A DNA stretch of 64,000 nucleotides from Rhodoblastus acidophilus. GTDB taxonomy: Bacteria > Pseudomonadota > Alphaproteobacteria > Rhizobiales > Beijerinckiaceae. A program made the position numbers and the translations under genes. Below the pieces are notes generated by a model. That model was not told the origin of the DNA, searched no databases, and worked only from the letters and a program-made list of their open reading frames with translations. Below, piece after piece: positions 11,164 to 19,887 of the stretch (within the stretch, counting starts at the first letter, position 1; each line of letters starts with the position of its first letter). Location of the stretch: contig NZ_JAOQNX010000008.1 of assembly GCF_025961575.1 (NCBI RefSeq), positions 1-64,000 of the forward strand, read 5' to 3'.

Positions 11164-11802
11164 ATGCCAGCCAACAAGAGAATCAATCCGCTGCTGAAAT
11201 TCGGGCTGGAGCTGGGACCTTTGGTCCTGTTCTTCCTCGCCAATTCCAAACCCGCGCTGTTTTCCTGGCTGGTCGCGCCCGCCCTGCCCGCCGGACTTCC
11301 CGCCGAAAAGGTCGCGATCCTGACCTCGACCGCCGTGCTGATGGCGTCGGTGGTGGTGGCGCTGGTCGCCTCCTGGGTGCTGACCAAGCACTGGCCGATC
11401 ATGCCTTTGGTGACGGCGGTCGCGGTGCTGTTCTTCGGCGGGCTGACCTTCGCCTTTCAGGACAAGACGTTTATTCAGTTGAAGCCGACCATCGTGAACC
11501 TGCTGTTCGGTTCCGCGCTGCTGATCGGACTGGCCCTCGACAAACTGCTGTTGCCCATCGCGCTCGACAGCGTGCTGCATCTCGACGAGGAGGGCTGGAA
11601 AAAGCTCACCCTGCGCTGGGGCGTGTTCTTTTTCGTGCTCGCCGGCCTGAACGAAGCGGTGCGCCTGACGCAGAGCTGGGACGTCTGGACCGGTTTCAAA
11701 AGTTTCGGGATCATGCCGCTCACCCTGGTCTTCGCCCTGGCCCAGACCCCGCTGATCATGAAGCACGAGGTCAAGGCCGAGGAGGAGAAGGAGCATTTTT
11801 GA
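11164..11802 (+). CDS. yciB: Inner-membrane-spanning protein YciB (septation protein A)
   Basis: A 212-residue protein with five to six membrane segments, starting INPLLKFGLELGPLVLFFLAN, which is the family signature. The internal TFAFQDKTFIQLKPTIVNLLF and the VFFFVLAGLNEAVRLTQSWD stretches are also typical of the IspZ/YciB family, linked to envelope integrity and septation. The 5-bp spacing after ftsY suggests cotranscription. The C-terminus is acidic (EEEKEHF). Confidence 0.9.
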   Translation: MPANKRINPLLKFGLELGPLVLFFLANSKPALFSWLVAPALPAGLPAEKVAILTSTAVLMASVVVALVASWVLTKHWPIMPLVTAVAVLFFGGLTFAFQDKTFIQLKPTIVNLLFGSALLIGLALDKLLLPIALDSVLHLDEEGWKKLTLRWGVFFFVLAGLNEAVRLTQSWDVWTGFKSFGIMPLTLVFALAQTPLIMKHEVKAEEEKEHF

Positions 11803-11808
11803 GCGCCG

Positions 11809-12054
11809 TCAGGCGACGGGGACCGCGCTTTTCAAAAATGCGAGGATCGCGGCGCGGGTGTCCTCGGGCACGCGGCAATAGCCGGATTCGATATATTCCA
11901 TTTCGAGCAGCGAGATATTCAGGCCATCGGCCATTTCCTGCTGGGTCAGGCCATGCGACCAGCGCAGTTTGCGGATGTCCATCGCGTCGCGTTCACTGGC
12001 GGGCTCGGTGAAAACGTCCATCACTGACTCGACGCGGGTCTGAAGGCTGCGCAT
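11809..12054 (-). CDS. Small XRE-type helix-turn-helix regulator
   Basis: An 81-residue protein. After a 27-residue leader comes MDIRKLRWSHGLTQQEMADGLNISLLEMEYIESG, a compact helix-turn-helix with the LTQQEMA recognition-helix entry (about residues 36-60). The start at ATG 12054 is preceded by GGAG six bases away; a longer in-frame extension to 12195 looks like non-coding GC-rich sequence. It is divergent from the DUF6502 gene, and the shared intergenic region holds three regular palindromes (12252-12312), so it is a candidate for binding them. That link is inference. Confidence 0.72.
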   Translation of the reverse strand: MRSLQTRVESVMDVFTEPASERDAMDIRKLRWSHGLTQQEMADGLNISLLEMEYIESGYCRVPEDTRAAILAFLKSAVPVA

Positions 12055-12251
12055 TCTGCTCTCCGGATGAGCGGCCCGGCCTGAGGGGAGCCGGGTCGCG
12101 ACAGCGCGCTGGAGCCACGGGGGATGAAGCTCCCGCGCGCAAAAACTTCGCCGCCGCGGCGGCGCCCTCGCACGCAACACAACCAACCGGACCAAAGACG
12201 CCCTGAACTCAACGCGTTCGCAGAGACATCAATTGGTTAACACAACCTTAA

Positions 12252-12312
12252 GTGTGCGATTCGCACACGTCAAGTGTGCTTTTGGCACACACCAGGTGTG
12301 GCATTTGCACAC
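12252..12312. promoter_or_regulatory. Operator array: three 17-bp palindromes at exact 22-bp steps
   Basis: Seen directly: GTGTGCGATTCGCACAC at 12252-12268 (perfect apart from the central base), GTGTGCTTTTGGCACAC at 12274-12290, and GTGTGGCATTTGCACAC at 12296-12312. The starts are 22 bp apart, about two helical turns, so all three would face the same side of the DNA. Consensus is GTGTGC-N5-GCACAC. The 328-bp gap 12055-12382 between the divergent XRE gene and the DUF6502 gene holds nothing else I recognise. Cooperative repressor or activator binding is the simplest reading; the binding protein is unknown. Confidence 0.75.
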
Positions 12313-12382
12313 CACCGGACGCTGCGATGCAATTGGGTCGAAATCGTGGCTTGTTCCCCTTCTCCCCCGCTCTTAAGAACAA

Positions 12383-13237
12383 ATGATGCCGGACGAAAAG
12401 CCGATTCCGCCCTCCGGCGCGAAACTTCACGCGCCCCTTGCCAAGTTGCTGCGCCCGCTGGTGCGGTTTCTGATCAAGGCCGGCGTGACATTTCCGGCGC
12501 TGTGCGAACTTCTGCGTGAACTCTACATCAACGTCGCCGAATATGACTTCGCCTTGCCCGGCAAGCCGCAGACGGACAGCCGCGTCTCCATCCTGACCGG
12601 CGTCAACCGCCGCGAAGTCGCCCGCCAGCGCGGCGCCGGCGCGCCGGTCAGCGCCACCCCGAGCGCCGTGTCGCGCACCAGCCGAATCTTGGCGCTGTGG
12701 CTGGGCTCCAAGGACTATTGCGACGCCAAGGGCGCGCCGCTCGCGCTCCATCGCAGCGCCGATCTGGGCAAGCCGTCGTTCGAGCAATTGGTCGCGACGG
12801 TGACGCGCGACGTGAAGGCGCGCGCCCTGCTCGACGATTTCCTCGCGCGCCGCATCGTCGCCATCGACGCCAAGGGCCGCATCAGACTTCTGGTCAACGC
12901 CCTGACGCCGCCGATCGGCGACGATCAGCAGCTCTATTACTTCAGCCGCAACCTCCACGACCACATCGCCGCCGCCGTCGCCAACATCACCAGCGCCAAT
13001 CCGCCCTGGTTCGAGCGCGCCGTTCATTATGACGGCCTGTCCGAAGAAACCGCGCAAACCCTGATCGCGTTGTCCAGGGAGAAAGCCAACGACGCCCTGC
13101 TCGCCGCCAACCGCGAGGCGCTGGCGCGCTGCGACGCCGATGGCGGCGGCTCCACGCGGTGGATTTTCGGCGTCTACGTCTATGCCGAGCCCGACGGCCG
13201 TCCCCCCAAAGCCCCCGACGAAAACGCGCCGGCATGA
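12383..13237 (+). CDS. DUF6502 family protein
   Basis: A 284-residue soluble protein. The N-terminal half (LRPLVRFLIKAGVTFPALCELLRELYI, described by its KAGVTFPALCELL core, about residues 25-37) followed by SRVSILTGVNRREVARQR (about 67-84) looks like a winged-helix-like module of the DUF6502 family, whose role is unknown. The middle part (HRSADLGKPSFEQLV) and the tail show no catalytic motif. Its stop overlaps the start of the DUF5666 gene (ATGA at 13234), so the two are translationally coupled. It lies just downstream of the palindrome array, which probably controls the pair. Confidence 0.75.
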   Translation: MMPDEKPIPPSGAKLHAPLAKLLRPLVRFLIKAGVTFPALCELLRELYINVAEYDFALPGKPQTDSRVSILTGVNRREVARQRGAGAPVSATPSAVSRTSRILALWLGSKDYCDAKGAPLALHRSADLGKPSFEQLVATVTRDVKARALLDDFLARRIVAIDAKGRIRLLVNALTPPIGDDQQLYYFSRNLHDHIAAAVANITSANPPWFERAVHYDGLSEETAQTLIALSREKANDALLAANREALARCDADGGGSTRWIFGVYVYAEPDGRPPKAPDENAPA

Positions 13238-14439
13238 CCACAAGCCTCTCCCGCCGAGCCCTGTTCAGCGCGGCGCTCACGCTTCTCGCCGGCGAAGCGC
13301 TCGGCGGCCGCCGGGACCGCGACCGCGGCATTGGCGGCACGGGCGCGCCCGGCGCTCGCCCCGATCCCGACGAGGATCGCGGCATCGGCGGGACCGGCGT
13401 CGTCGGAACGATCCGCAAATTCGGCTCGATCGTCGTCAACGACATGCGCATCGGCTATTCCTTGCTGACGCGGGTGGAAATCGACGGCCGCCCGGCGACC
13501 CCGGCGGAGCTTCGCATCGGCCAGGTCGTGCAGACGGTCGCCAACAGCGACGGCGCCGGTTTTGAAACCGACCGCATCATCGTCACCAGCGAAGTGGTCG
13601 GCCCCATCGAACACGCGGCGCCGGGCCGGCTGATTGTGCTGGGCCAGACCGTGGCCACGCATTTCGTCGAAGCCGCGCATTTGCGCAAAGGCCAGTGGAT
13701 CGCGGTCAGCGGGTTGCGCGACCTCGGCGGCGTCATTCACGCCAGCCATATCCAGAACCGCGACACTACCCTGGCGCAGGTCGCCGGGCCGGTCCGGGTC
13801 AAGAAGGGGGTGGCGCGGATCGGCGGACTGGCGCTCGTCAATCTGGACCCGAGCCTGGAGGGGTGCCGCGTTCTCGCCCGGGTCGGCCGGCTCGACGGCA
13901 AGCCGGCGGTCGTCTCCGTCACGCCCGACCCCGAAGGCGCGGCCCTGCCGAACGTCCGGCGCCTGTGCCTCGAGAGCTATGTCGCGCGCAGCGGCGATCA
14001 ATTGCGCATGGGCTCGGGCCTGGTCGCGGCGGCGCGGGGCGCGGCGGGGTCGGCGTCGGGGCGCGCGGTGATCATGGTCACAATCGGCCCGAACGGCGGC
14101 ATGACCGCCACCGCGCAACGCCCCATCGCCGAGCCCGACACGACGCCGCCGAGCGCGGGCGGACCGCAGCAACGCGGCGCCTCGCCGGCCCGGCCGGCGG
14201 ACGCGCGGACCGACAAGCGCGGCGAGCCCGCAATGCGCGGGGACGCGCCGGCGGCGGGCGGGCGCGGCGCGAGCGACGGCTGGCGCGGCGGCGGCGCGCC
14301 GGCGTCGAACAATGCCGACAGCGGGAGCACGCCCGCGCGGGGAAATTGGGGCGACGGTCGCAACGGGCCGGCGACGCCCCAGACCCATTCCGATCCGCCC
14401 CCCGGCTGGCCCGGCCACGGCGGCCATGGGCGCCGCTGA
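13234..14439 (+). CDS. Exported DUF5666 domain protein with disordered C-terminus
   Basis: A 401-residue protein that begins MTTSLSRRALFSAALTLLAG, a twin-arginine-like or Sec signal. It is followed by two repeats of RDRGIGGTGAPG/DRGIGGTGVVG and beta-rich DUF5666 domains (about residues 45-280, for example VVGTIRKFGSIVVNDMRI and VVGPIEHAAPGRLIVLGQ). The last 120 residues are Gly/Pro/Ala/Arg-rich and probably unstructured. DUF5666 has an OB-like fold of unknown function. The ATGA overlap with the DUF6502 gene fixes the start; the longer in-frame extension from 13159 runs inside that gene. Confidence 0.78.
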   Translation: MTTSLSRRALFSAALTLLAGEALGGRRDRDRGIGGTGAPGARPDPDEDRGIGGTGVVGTIRKFGSIVVNDMRIGYSLLTRVEIDGRPATPAELRIGQVVQTVANSDGAGFETDRIIVTSEVVGPIEHAAPGRLIVLGQTVATHFVEAAHLRKGQWIAVSGLRDLGGVIHASHIQNRDTTLAQVAGPVRVKKGVARIGGLALVNLDPSLEGCRVLARVGRLDGKPAVVSVTPDPEGAALPNVRRLCLESYVARSGDQLRMGSGLVAAARGAAGSASGRAVIMVTIGPNGGMTATAQRPIAEPDTTPPSAGGPQQRGASPARPADARTDKRGEPAMRGDAPAAGGRGASDGWRGGGAPASNNADSGSTPARGNWGDGRNGPATPQTHSDPPPGWPGHGGHGRR

Positions 14440-14560
14440 AGTCTCCGCCCGGCCGTCCGCACTCAAGCGGGCTGATTGACCCTGCGGCGCTCTGCGCGCT
14501 TCCCATCCCCAAGCTTAACCTTTAGGAAGAGCGAAAGCATTTCGATGAGGTGACAGGGGT

Positions 14561-15643
14561 TTGAGCCGTCGATCGCAAGCCTTGCACTCAGCCTCGCGCG
14601 CGCTGCTGACCGCCTGCGCGACGCAGACCTCCGTGGCGCCGGCGATGCGGGCGATTTCCGACGCCATGGGCGCTTCGCTCATCTATCTCTGCCGGTTCGC
14701 CAATCAGCGCCCCTATATTTTCGCGCCGCCGGACGAGCGCGCCAGCGCCTTCCTCGCCAACAAGGCGCCGCCGATGTCGCAGCTCCATGTGCTGCTCGAA
14801 CCCGGGAAATCCGGCTTTTCCCACACCCTGCACGCCGACTGGCTGCGCCAGGCCCGGCGCGATCCGTTCTACAATGAATTCATGCGGCCGAACGACATGA
14901 CCCAACGCTATGCGACGCCGGTCCTGAACATCAGCAATGCGCCGCTCGCCTTGAACATCATTCGCGACCCCCGCCTGCGTCCCTATGACGATGCCGAACT
15001 GGCCGAATTCGCCACGGTCATTCCGCACCTGCAGGCGGCCGTCCTTGTGGCGCAGGAATTCACGCGGCTGCGCGCGCAAGCGCAGGCGGCGCCTTATGAA
15101 CGGCGCGGCGAAGCGGTGTTCCGCCTCGACTATGACGGGCGGGTGATCGGCATGAACGCCGAAGCCGAACAGGCGCTGAGCGGGCCGGTGCGTCTGGTCA
15201 ACGGACGCCTGACCTCGGCGTCGCCGCTCGACCAGAAGCGCGTCGACCAGGCGATCAGCCGGGCCATTCGCCATCTCCGCCCGACCATGGAGCGGATCGA
15301 CGACGGCCAGGGCGCGGCGCGCTACCTGCTGGTGGCCATGCCGGTCGACGGCGACGCGCGCGACATTTTCTGTTCCGCCAGCGCCGTCGTGGCGCTGGTC
15401 GACACGGCGCGCCGCCTTGACCTGAGCGACGCCCTGCTGTGCGGGCTGCGCTCCGCTTTCGGCGCCACCCAGCGCGAGGCCGAAGTGGCCGCCCTGATCG
15501 CCACCGGACTCAATGTCGAGGGCGTCGCCGCGCGTCTGCAGATCGGCCTGGGAACCGTCCGAACCCATCTGAAAACGGCGATGCACAAGATGAACGTGCG
15601 CAGCCAGACCGAACTGGCGGCCCTGATCGCGCGATTGTCATAA
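14561..15643 (+). CDS. LuxR-type HTH transcriptional regulator A
   Basis: A 360-residue regulator. The C-terminal domain (about residues 293-358) reads LRSAFGATQREAEVAALIATG, then VEGVAARLQIGLGTVRTHLKTAMHKM, the typical LuxR/FixJ helix-turn-helix. The N-terminal 280 residues form a PAS/GAF-like sensory region without receiver Asp motifs. The start is taken as TTG 14561, with GAGG and AGGGG upstream; an ATG at 14648 is an alternative. It is arranged tail to tail with a regulator of the same architecture at 15661. No signal can be inferred. Confidence 0.82.
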   Translation: MSRRSQALHSASRALLTACATQTSVAPAMRAISDAMGASLIYLCRFANQRPYIFAPPDERASAFLANKAPPMSQLHVLLEPGKSGFSHTLHADWLRQARRDPFYNEFMRPNDMTQRYATPVLNISNAPLALNIIRDPRLRPYDDAELAEFATVIPHLQAAVLVAQEFTRLRAQAQAAPYERRGEAVFRLDYDGRVIGMNAEAEQALSGPVRLVNGRLTSASPLDQKRVDQAISRAIRHLRPTMERIDDGQGAARYLLVAMPVDGDARDIFCSASAVVALVDTARRLDLSDALLCGLRSAFGATQREAEVAALIATGLNVEGVAARLQIGLGTVRTHLKTAMHKMNVRSQTELAALIARLS

Positions 15644-15660
15644 GTTGGCGGCGGCGCGTT

Positions 15661-16749
15661 TCAGGCCTTGAGCACCGTCCCCCTCAGCAGCAGGGCCAGC
15701 TCCGCCTGCCGGGAGGTCCCGGTTTTCGCAAAAACCCCCTTCATGTGGGTGCGCACCGTATCGACGCCCACGCCTTGCTGGCGGGCGATGTCGGCCGGCT
15801 GGGCCCCGGCGGCGATCCCCTGCGCGACCCGCGCTTCCGCCGGCGTGAGGTCGAACAGCCCCTGGATCAGCGCCGCCTGCGGCGAGGCCCAGGCCGTGAG
15901 CTCGGTGACGACCAGCATGCAATGCGCGGCCGAAAACACATCCGCGGCCCGGCGCTTGATCGGAACGACATGGGCGACCATGGGCGAGCGTCCCTCCTGG
16001 GCGGCGATCGGCAGCGACTGCACCTGATCGGCGACCAGGCGCCCGCCCCGCAACCGCCCGAGAATATGCTCGAATTGGCCGTCGGCGCGCGCGTCGACGA
16101 AAGCGACGCGCGCCATGCGGTCCTGCACCACGCCAGGAATTAAGGGCGTGAACAGATCATTGGCGACCAAAATCCTGCCGCTATGCGCCAGCACCGCCGC
16201 GGGCAGGCCGATGGCGCGCATGGTTTCGGCGGCGACCCGCGCCTTCTCCAGGCCGAGCCGCCCGGCGATCAGCGCCGCCCGTTGCAGGTGCGGGGCGATC
16301 CGATTGAGCGCCTGGAGCGTTTCGGGCTCGTAGGGGCCGGTCTCGACGCTGCGCTCCCAGCTGAAGGCGATCACGTCGCCGCTCGGCACTGGCGCGGCCA
16401 GCGCCGCGCAAATTCCGCAGCCCACGCCGCGCAGATAATCGTAGCTCGGATCGGACTCGATCTCCTCCTGGGTGAAGAGATCGAGATCGGTGAAGAACCC
16501 GCGCAGCATCCGGTCGAGGCCGCGCTGGCGCCGCTGGTTGCGCTCGCTCCATCCGGTCGTGAGAAAATCCTGGAACAGCGGCGCGAAGTCCGGCGAGGCG
16601 GTCCAGCCTTGATAATGCATGTTGGCGGTGAACAGCACGCCGCCGACCGAACGCGCCGGAGCCGAAATGGCTTCCAGCACCTCAGGCCAGGCTTCGGGAA
16701 CGATGGCGGCTTCGTAGATGCGGTCGATAAAGGAATCGGGGTCGAACAT
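15661..16749 (-). CDS. LuxR-type HTH transcriptional regulator B
   Basis: A 362-residue regulator with the same layout as its neighbour at 14561: a sensory N-terminal part starting MFDPDSFIDRIYEAAI, and a C-terminal HTH (about residues 295-355) reading LTPAEARVAQGIAAG and then ADIARQQGVGVDTVRTHMKGVF. The two genes converge with only 17 bp between their stops. Shared architecture and adjacency suggest an old duplication. The region upstream (16750-16840) is short, and the next gene on this strand starts at 17134. Confidence 0.82.
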   Translation of the reverse strand: MFDPDSFIDRIYEAAIVPEAWPEVLEAISAPARSVGGVLFTANMHYQGWTASPDFAPLFQDFLTTGWSERNQRRQRGLDRMLRGFFTDLDLFTQEEIESDPSYDYLRGVGCGICAALAAPVPSGDVIAFSWERSVETGPYEPETLQALNRIAPHLQRAALIAGRLGLEKARVAAETMRAIGLPAAVLAHSGRILVANDLFTPLIPGVVQDRMARVAFVDARADGQFEHILGRLRGGRLVADQVQSLPIAAQEGRSPMVAHVVPIKRRAADVFSAAHCMLVVTELTAWASPQAALIQGLFDLTPAEARVAQGIAAGAQPADIARQQGVGVDTVRTHMKGVFAKTGTSRQAELALLLRGTVLKA

Positions 16750-16840
16750 TTCAGCTTCAAATGGCGACCCGCCCGTGACGAATCGCTCCGTTAGATGATC
16801 AAAATCTAACGGATGGCGCCAAAATGTCCAATCGGGCCCT

Positions 16841-17134
16841 TCACCTCATCTCGTGCAGGCCGAAAAACGCATCGAAAACGCCGGGCATCACGCCTTCTTC
16901 AAGACGCGGGATGTCGGGAACGTCGAAGTGGATGCCCGTCTCGACCTCATAAATCGAGACATCACACAGCGGCTCGACCCTGAGCAGGTCCCAGGCGCGG
17001 CGTTCGGCAGCGGCGAAAGACGGCAGGGCCGCCCGCGGATAGCCGCCGACGCAGACCATATATTTGCCTGCCTCCTTCTCGTCCCGCGCGCAAACCTCTG
17101 CGGAACTGGAGTCCAACTTCCGGAAATCGCGCAT
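16841..17134 (-). CDS. Hypothetical protein (97 aa)
   Basis: An unrecognised 97-residue soluble protein starting MRDFRKLDSSSAEVCARDEK. The central part KYMVCVGGYPRAALPSFAAA and the C-terminal VSIYEVETGIHFDVPDIP look like real folded sequence, with ordinary codon use. It ends before the LuxR regulator at 16749 and points the same way, so it could share its transcript. No function can be assigned. Confidence 0.55.
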   Translation of the reverse strand: MRDFRKLDSSSAEVCARDEKEAGKYMVCVGGYPRAALPSFAAAERRAWDLLRVEPLCDVSIYEVETGIHFDVPDIPRLEEGVMPGVFDAFFGLHEMR

Positions 17135-17291
17135 GCCAGCCCCCCCATCGCGATCAGAAACATTCGCCTTTTCTAATCATATCAGAAAGCCCGACGCCTC
17201 ACCCAAATGGGTGAAGGCGGCGGCATTGAGAAAAGCTGTTGCATATTCCGGCGCGATTGTCGTTTTTGGGTCACACCAAGCGGGACCGCGT

Positions 17292-17398
17292 GGAAGGCTG
17301 CTGAAAAACCCGTGGTCCGCCCCCGCCCTTCGAGACGCCCGCCAAGGCGGGCTCCTCAGGGTGAGGGCTACTATATTGTTCTATATAAACAAATTGCA
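17292..17398. repeat. Dispersed repeat with left terminal inverted repeat, right part lost
   Basis: It starts with AGGCTGCTGAAAAACCCG, the left terminal repeat also found at 25284 and 26137. Then come CCTTCGAGACGCCCGCC, GGCTCCTCAGGGTGAGGG and an AT-rich centre (TATTGTTCTATATAAAC). The right hairpin arm (GGTGAGGAGG...CGTCTCGAA) is absent. The element stops next to the 3' end of the DUF2794 gene. The rest of 17135-17406 shows no gene. Confidence 0.7.
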
Positions 17399-17406
17399 GC
17401 AACCGG

Positions 17407-17760
17407 CTAGACGACGGCGAGCGGCTTCTCCAGGACAGCGAGAACCCTGTGCAGATCCGGTCCGCGCTTCAGGATCAGCCCGGTCTGCGCCACCACCGAA
17501 TAGGCGCCCTGCCTGCGCGCGAGCTTGGGCTCCTTGACGATGCGGTAATAGGCGGCCTCGCCGGTGCGGCGGAAAATCGAGAAAATCGCCCGCTGCGGGG
17601 AAAAATCCATGGCGTAGTCGCGCCATATCCCCTGCGCCACCATGCGGCCGTAGAGATTGAGGATCGCCTGCAATTCGCGCCGATCGAAGCCGACCGTCGC
17701 GGCCTCGGGCGGCGACAGCCGGAAAAGCTGACAAATGGGCTCGGTCTGCTCCTGATCCAC
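17407..17760 (-). CDS. DUF2794 family protein
   Basis: A 117-residue protein matching the DUF2794 family of alphaproteobacteria: VGFDRRELQAILNLYGRMVAQ, WRDYAMDFSPQRAIFSIFRR and YRIVKEPKLARRQGAYSVV are its conserved blocks. The start appears to be GTG 17760. Function is unknown. It is divergent from htpG, with the htpG heat-shock promoter lying between them. Confidence 0.8.
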   Translation of the reverse strand: MDQEQTEPICQLFRLSPPEAATVGFDRRELQAILNLYGRMVAQGIWRDYAMDFSPQRAIFSIFRRTGEAAYYRIVKEPKLARRQGAYSVVAQTGLILKRGPDLHRVLAVLEKPLAVV

Positions 17761-17819
17761 TCGGCCGCCTGAACTTTGGACGAGAAAAGGATGAACCGCT
17801 TTCGCCTGTCATGCAAGGG

Positions 17820-17846
17820 TTGAAATCCGCCTGCAAAGCCCGATAT
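17820..17846 (+). promoter_or_regulatory. Sigma-32 (RpoH) type promoter of htpG
   Basis: TTGAAA at 17820-17825 (GGTTGAAA in context) and CCCGATAT at 17839-17846 are separated by 13 bp. This closely matches the heat-shock promoter pattern CTTGAAA-N13-15-CCCCATNT. Transcription would start near 17853, leaving about 34 bases before the htpG start at 17887. This also argues against the longer htpG reading frame that begins inside the -10 box. Confidence 0.75.
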
Positions 17847-17886
17847 GAGCGGCCGGAGAACTCCAGTCCAAGCATACGAGGAGAAG

Positions 17887-19779
17887 ATGACGGACGAGAC
17901 CGCAGCCCCCGCCGAAAAGCATGCCTTCCAGGCCGATGTCGCCCGCCTGCTGCACCTGATGGTGCATTCGATCTATTCCGAACGCGACATTTTTCTGCGC
18001 GAATTGATTTCCAACGCCGCCGACGCCTGCGAAAAGCTGCGTTACGAAGCCAACACCGACGCCGCGCTCGCCGAGGATGGCGCCGCCTTCTCGATCCAGG
18101 TCGCGCTCGACCCCGAAGCCGCCACGCTCAGCGTCATCGACAATGGCGTGGGCATGAACCACGAGGAACTCAATTCCGCGCTCGGGACCATCGCCAATTC
18201 CGGCACCCGCGCCTTCCTGGAAAAGATGAAGGCCGCTGAAAATTCCCCCGGCGCCGCCGAGCTGATCGGCCAGTTCGGCATCGGCTTCTACTCCGCCTTC
18301 ATGGTCGCGGATCGCGTCGTCGTCGACACCCGCCGCGCCGGCGAATACCAGGCCTGGCGCTGGACCTCCGACGGCAAGGGGGATTACGAGATTTCGCCCC
18401 TGGCGCTTGAGGACGCCCCCGCGCGCGGCTCGCGCGTCGTCCTGCACCTCAACACCGAGGCGAAGGAAGAGTTTTTAAAACCGTACAAGATCGAGCGGCT
18501 GATCTCCGAACATTCCAGCGCGGTCGCCACCCCGATCGACCTGATCGAGAAACCCGGCGAGGAGCCGCGCCGCATCGGCGAGGGCGCCGCGCTCTGGGCC
18601 AAGAACAAGGCGGAGATCACGCCGGAACAGTACAAGGATTTTTATCAGAACATTTCTGGGCAGTTCGACGATCCCGCGCTGACCATCCATTGGCGGGCGG
18701 AAGGCCGCGCCGAATATACGGTGCTCGCCTTCGTGCCGGGCTCGCGGCCCTTCGACCTGTTCGACCCCAACCGGAAAGGCAAGGCCAAGCTCTATTCGCG
18801 GCGCGTGCTGATTTCGAAAGACGCCGACCTGCTGCCGGGCTATCTGCGCTTCATCCGCCTGGTCGTGGATTCGCCCGACCTGCCGCTGAACGTCTCGCGC
18901 GAACTGGTGCAGCAGAACCAGGTCTATGCGGCGATCAAGAAAGGCGTGGCCAACCGCCTGCTGCAGGAGCTGACCAAACTGGCCGAGAACGAGCCGGAAA
19001 AATTCGCCGAGGTGTGGAAGCATTTTGGACCCGTCCTCAAGGAGGGCCTGTACGAAGACCCCGAGCGCCGCGATCCCCTGTTGAAAATGGCGCGGTTCGC
19101 CACCACCGCCAAGCCGGAAGGCGGCCGGTCGCTGGCCGAATACGTCGCCGACCTCAAGACCAACCAGACCGCGATCTATTACATCGCCGGCGATGGCGCG
19201 GAGCGTGTCGCCGCCAGCCCGCAACTCGAAGGGTTTCGCGCCCGCGGCGTCGAAGTCTTGCTGCTCAGCGATCCCGTCGATGCGTTCTGGGTGCAGAACG
19301 CGGTCGGTTTCGACGGCAAGCCGTTCAAGTCGATCACGCAAGGGGCGGCCGACATCAAGAACATCGACCTCGTCGACGACTCGCAGAAAAAGGACGAGAA
19401 CCCGGCGGCCACGGCCAAATTCGTCGCCGCCGCCAAGGGGGTGTTGGAGAGCGTGGTCGAAGACGTGCGCGTCTCGGATCGCCTGTCCGAAAGCCCCGCC
19501 TGCCTAATCGCGCCGGAATTCGGCCTCGACCTGCGCCTGCAGCAGATCCTGGCCTCGGCCGGGCAGGCGCCGGAAAAGGCCAAACCCGTGCTCGAAATCA
19601 ATCCGACCCACCCGCTGGTGGTGGCGCTGGAGGACAAGACCGGCGATACCGCCCTGTTCGAGGATGCGGTCTGGCTGCTGTTCGACGAGGCGCGGCTGAT
19701 GGACGGCGAACAGCCGCACGATTCCAGCGCTTTCGCGGCCCGCCTGATCCGCGTGCTCGGCAAGGCCGCGGGGGCGTGA
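17887..19779 (+). CDS. htpG: Molecular chaperone HtpG (Hsp90)
   Basis: A 630-residue cytoplasmic ATP-dependent chaperone. The N-terminal GHKL ATPase domain shows ERDIFLRELISNAADACEKL, LSVIDNGVGMNHEEL, GTIANSGTRAF and QFGIGFYSAFMVAD (about residues 30-145). The middle domain has YSRRVLISKDADLLPGYLRF, LPLNVSRELVQQN and the catalytic Arg region. The C-terminal dimerisation domain ends in a short Ala/Gly tail. The start at 17887 is preceded by GAGGAGAAG. Regulation by RpoH is expected from the promoter at 17820. Confidence 0.95.
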   Translation: MTDETAAPAEKHAFQADVARLLHLMVHSIYSERDIFLRELISNAADACEKLRYEANTDAALAEDGAAFSIQVALDPEAATLSVIDNGVGMNHEELNSALGTIANSGTRAFLEKMKAAENSPGAAELIGQFGIGFYSAFMVADRVVVDTRRAGEYQAWRWTSDGKGDYEISPLALEDAPARGSRVVLHLNTEAKEEFLKPYKIERLISEHSSAVATPIDLIEKPGEEPRRIGEGAALWAKNKAEITPEQYKDFYQNISGQFDDPALTIHWRAEGRAEYTVLAFVPGSRPFDLFDPNRKGKAKLYSRRVLISKDADLLPGYLRFIRLVVDSPDLPLNVSRELVQQNQVYAAIKKGVANRLLQELTKLAENEPEKFAEVWKHFGPVLKEGLYEDPERRDPLLKMARFATTAKPEGGRSLAEYVADLKTNQTAIYYIAGDGAERVAASPQLEGFRARGVEVLLLSDPVDAFWVQNAVGFDGKPFKSITQGAADIKNIDLVDDSQKKDENPAATAKFVAAAKGVLESVVEDVRVSDRLSESPACLIAPEFGLDLRLQQILASAGQAPEKAKPVLEINPTHPLVVALEDKTGDTALFEDAVWLLFDEARLMDGEQPHDSSAFAARLIRVLGKAAGA

Positions 19780-19887
19780 CGCGCCGATCCTGTGTGCAGA
19801 CGAACATCGTGTCCGGGCTTGTCCCGGGCATGACGCCGACCCGCGTGGCGGCGCCGCGTGGATGGGAGCAAGCCCGGCCATGACGGC

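Noticed and set aside
12252-12316. Reading the 22-bp repeats as plasmid iterons or a CRISPR
   Set aside because: Only three units, each an inverted repeat without unique spacers, between two chromosomal genes and with no rep or cas gene; an operator array fits better.
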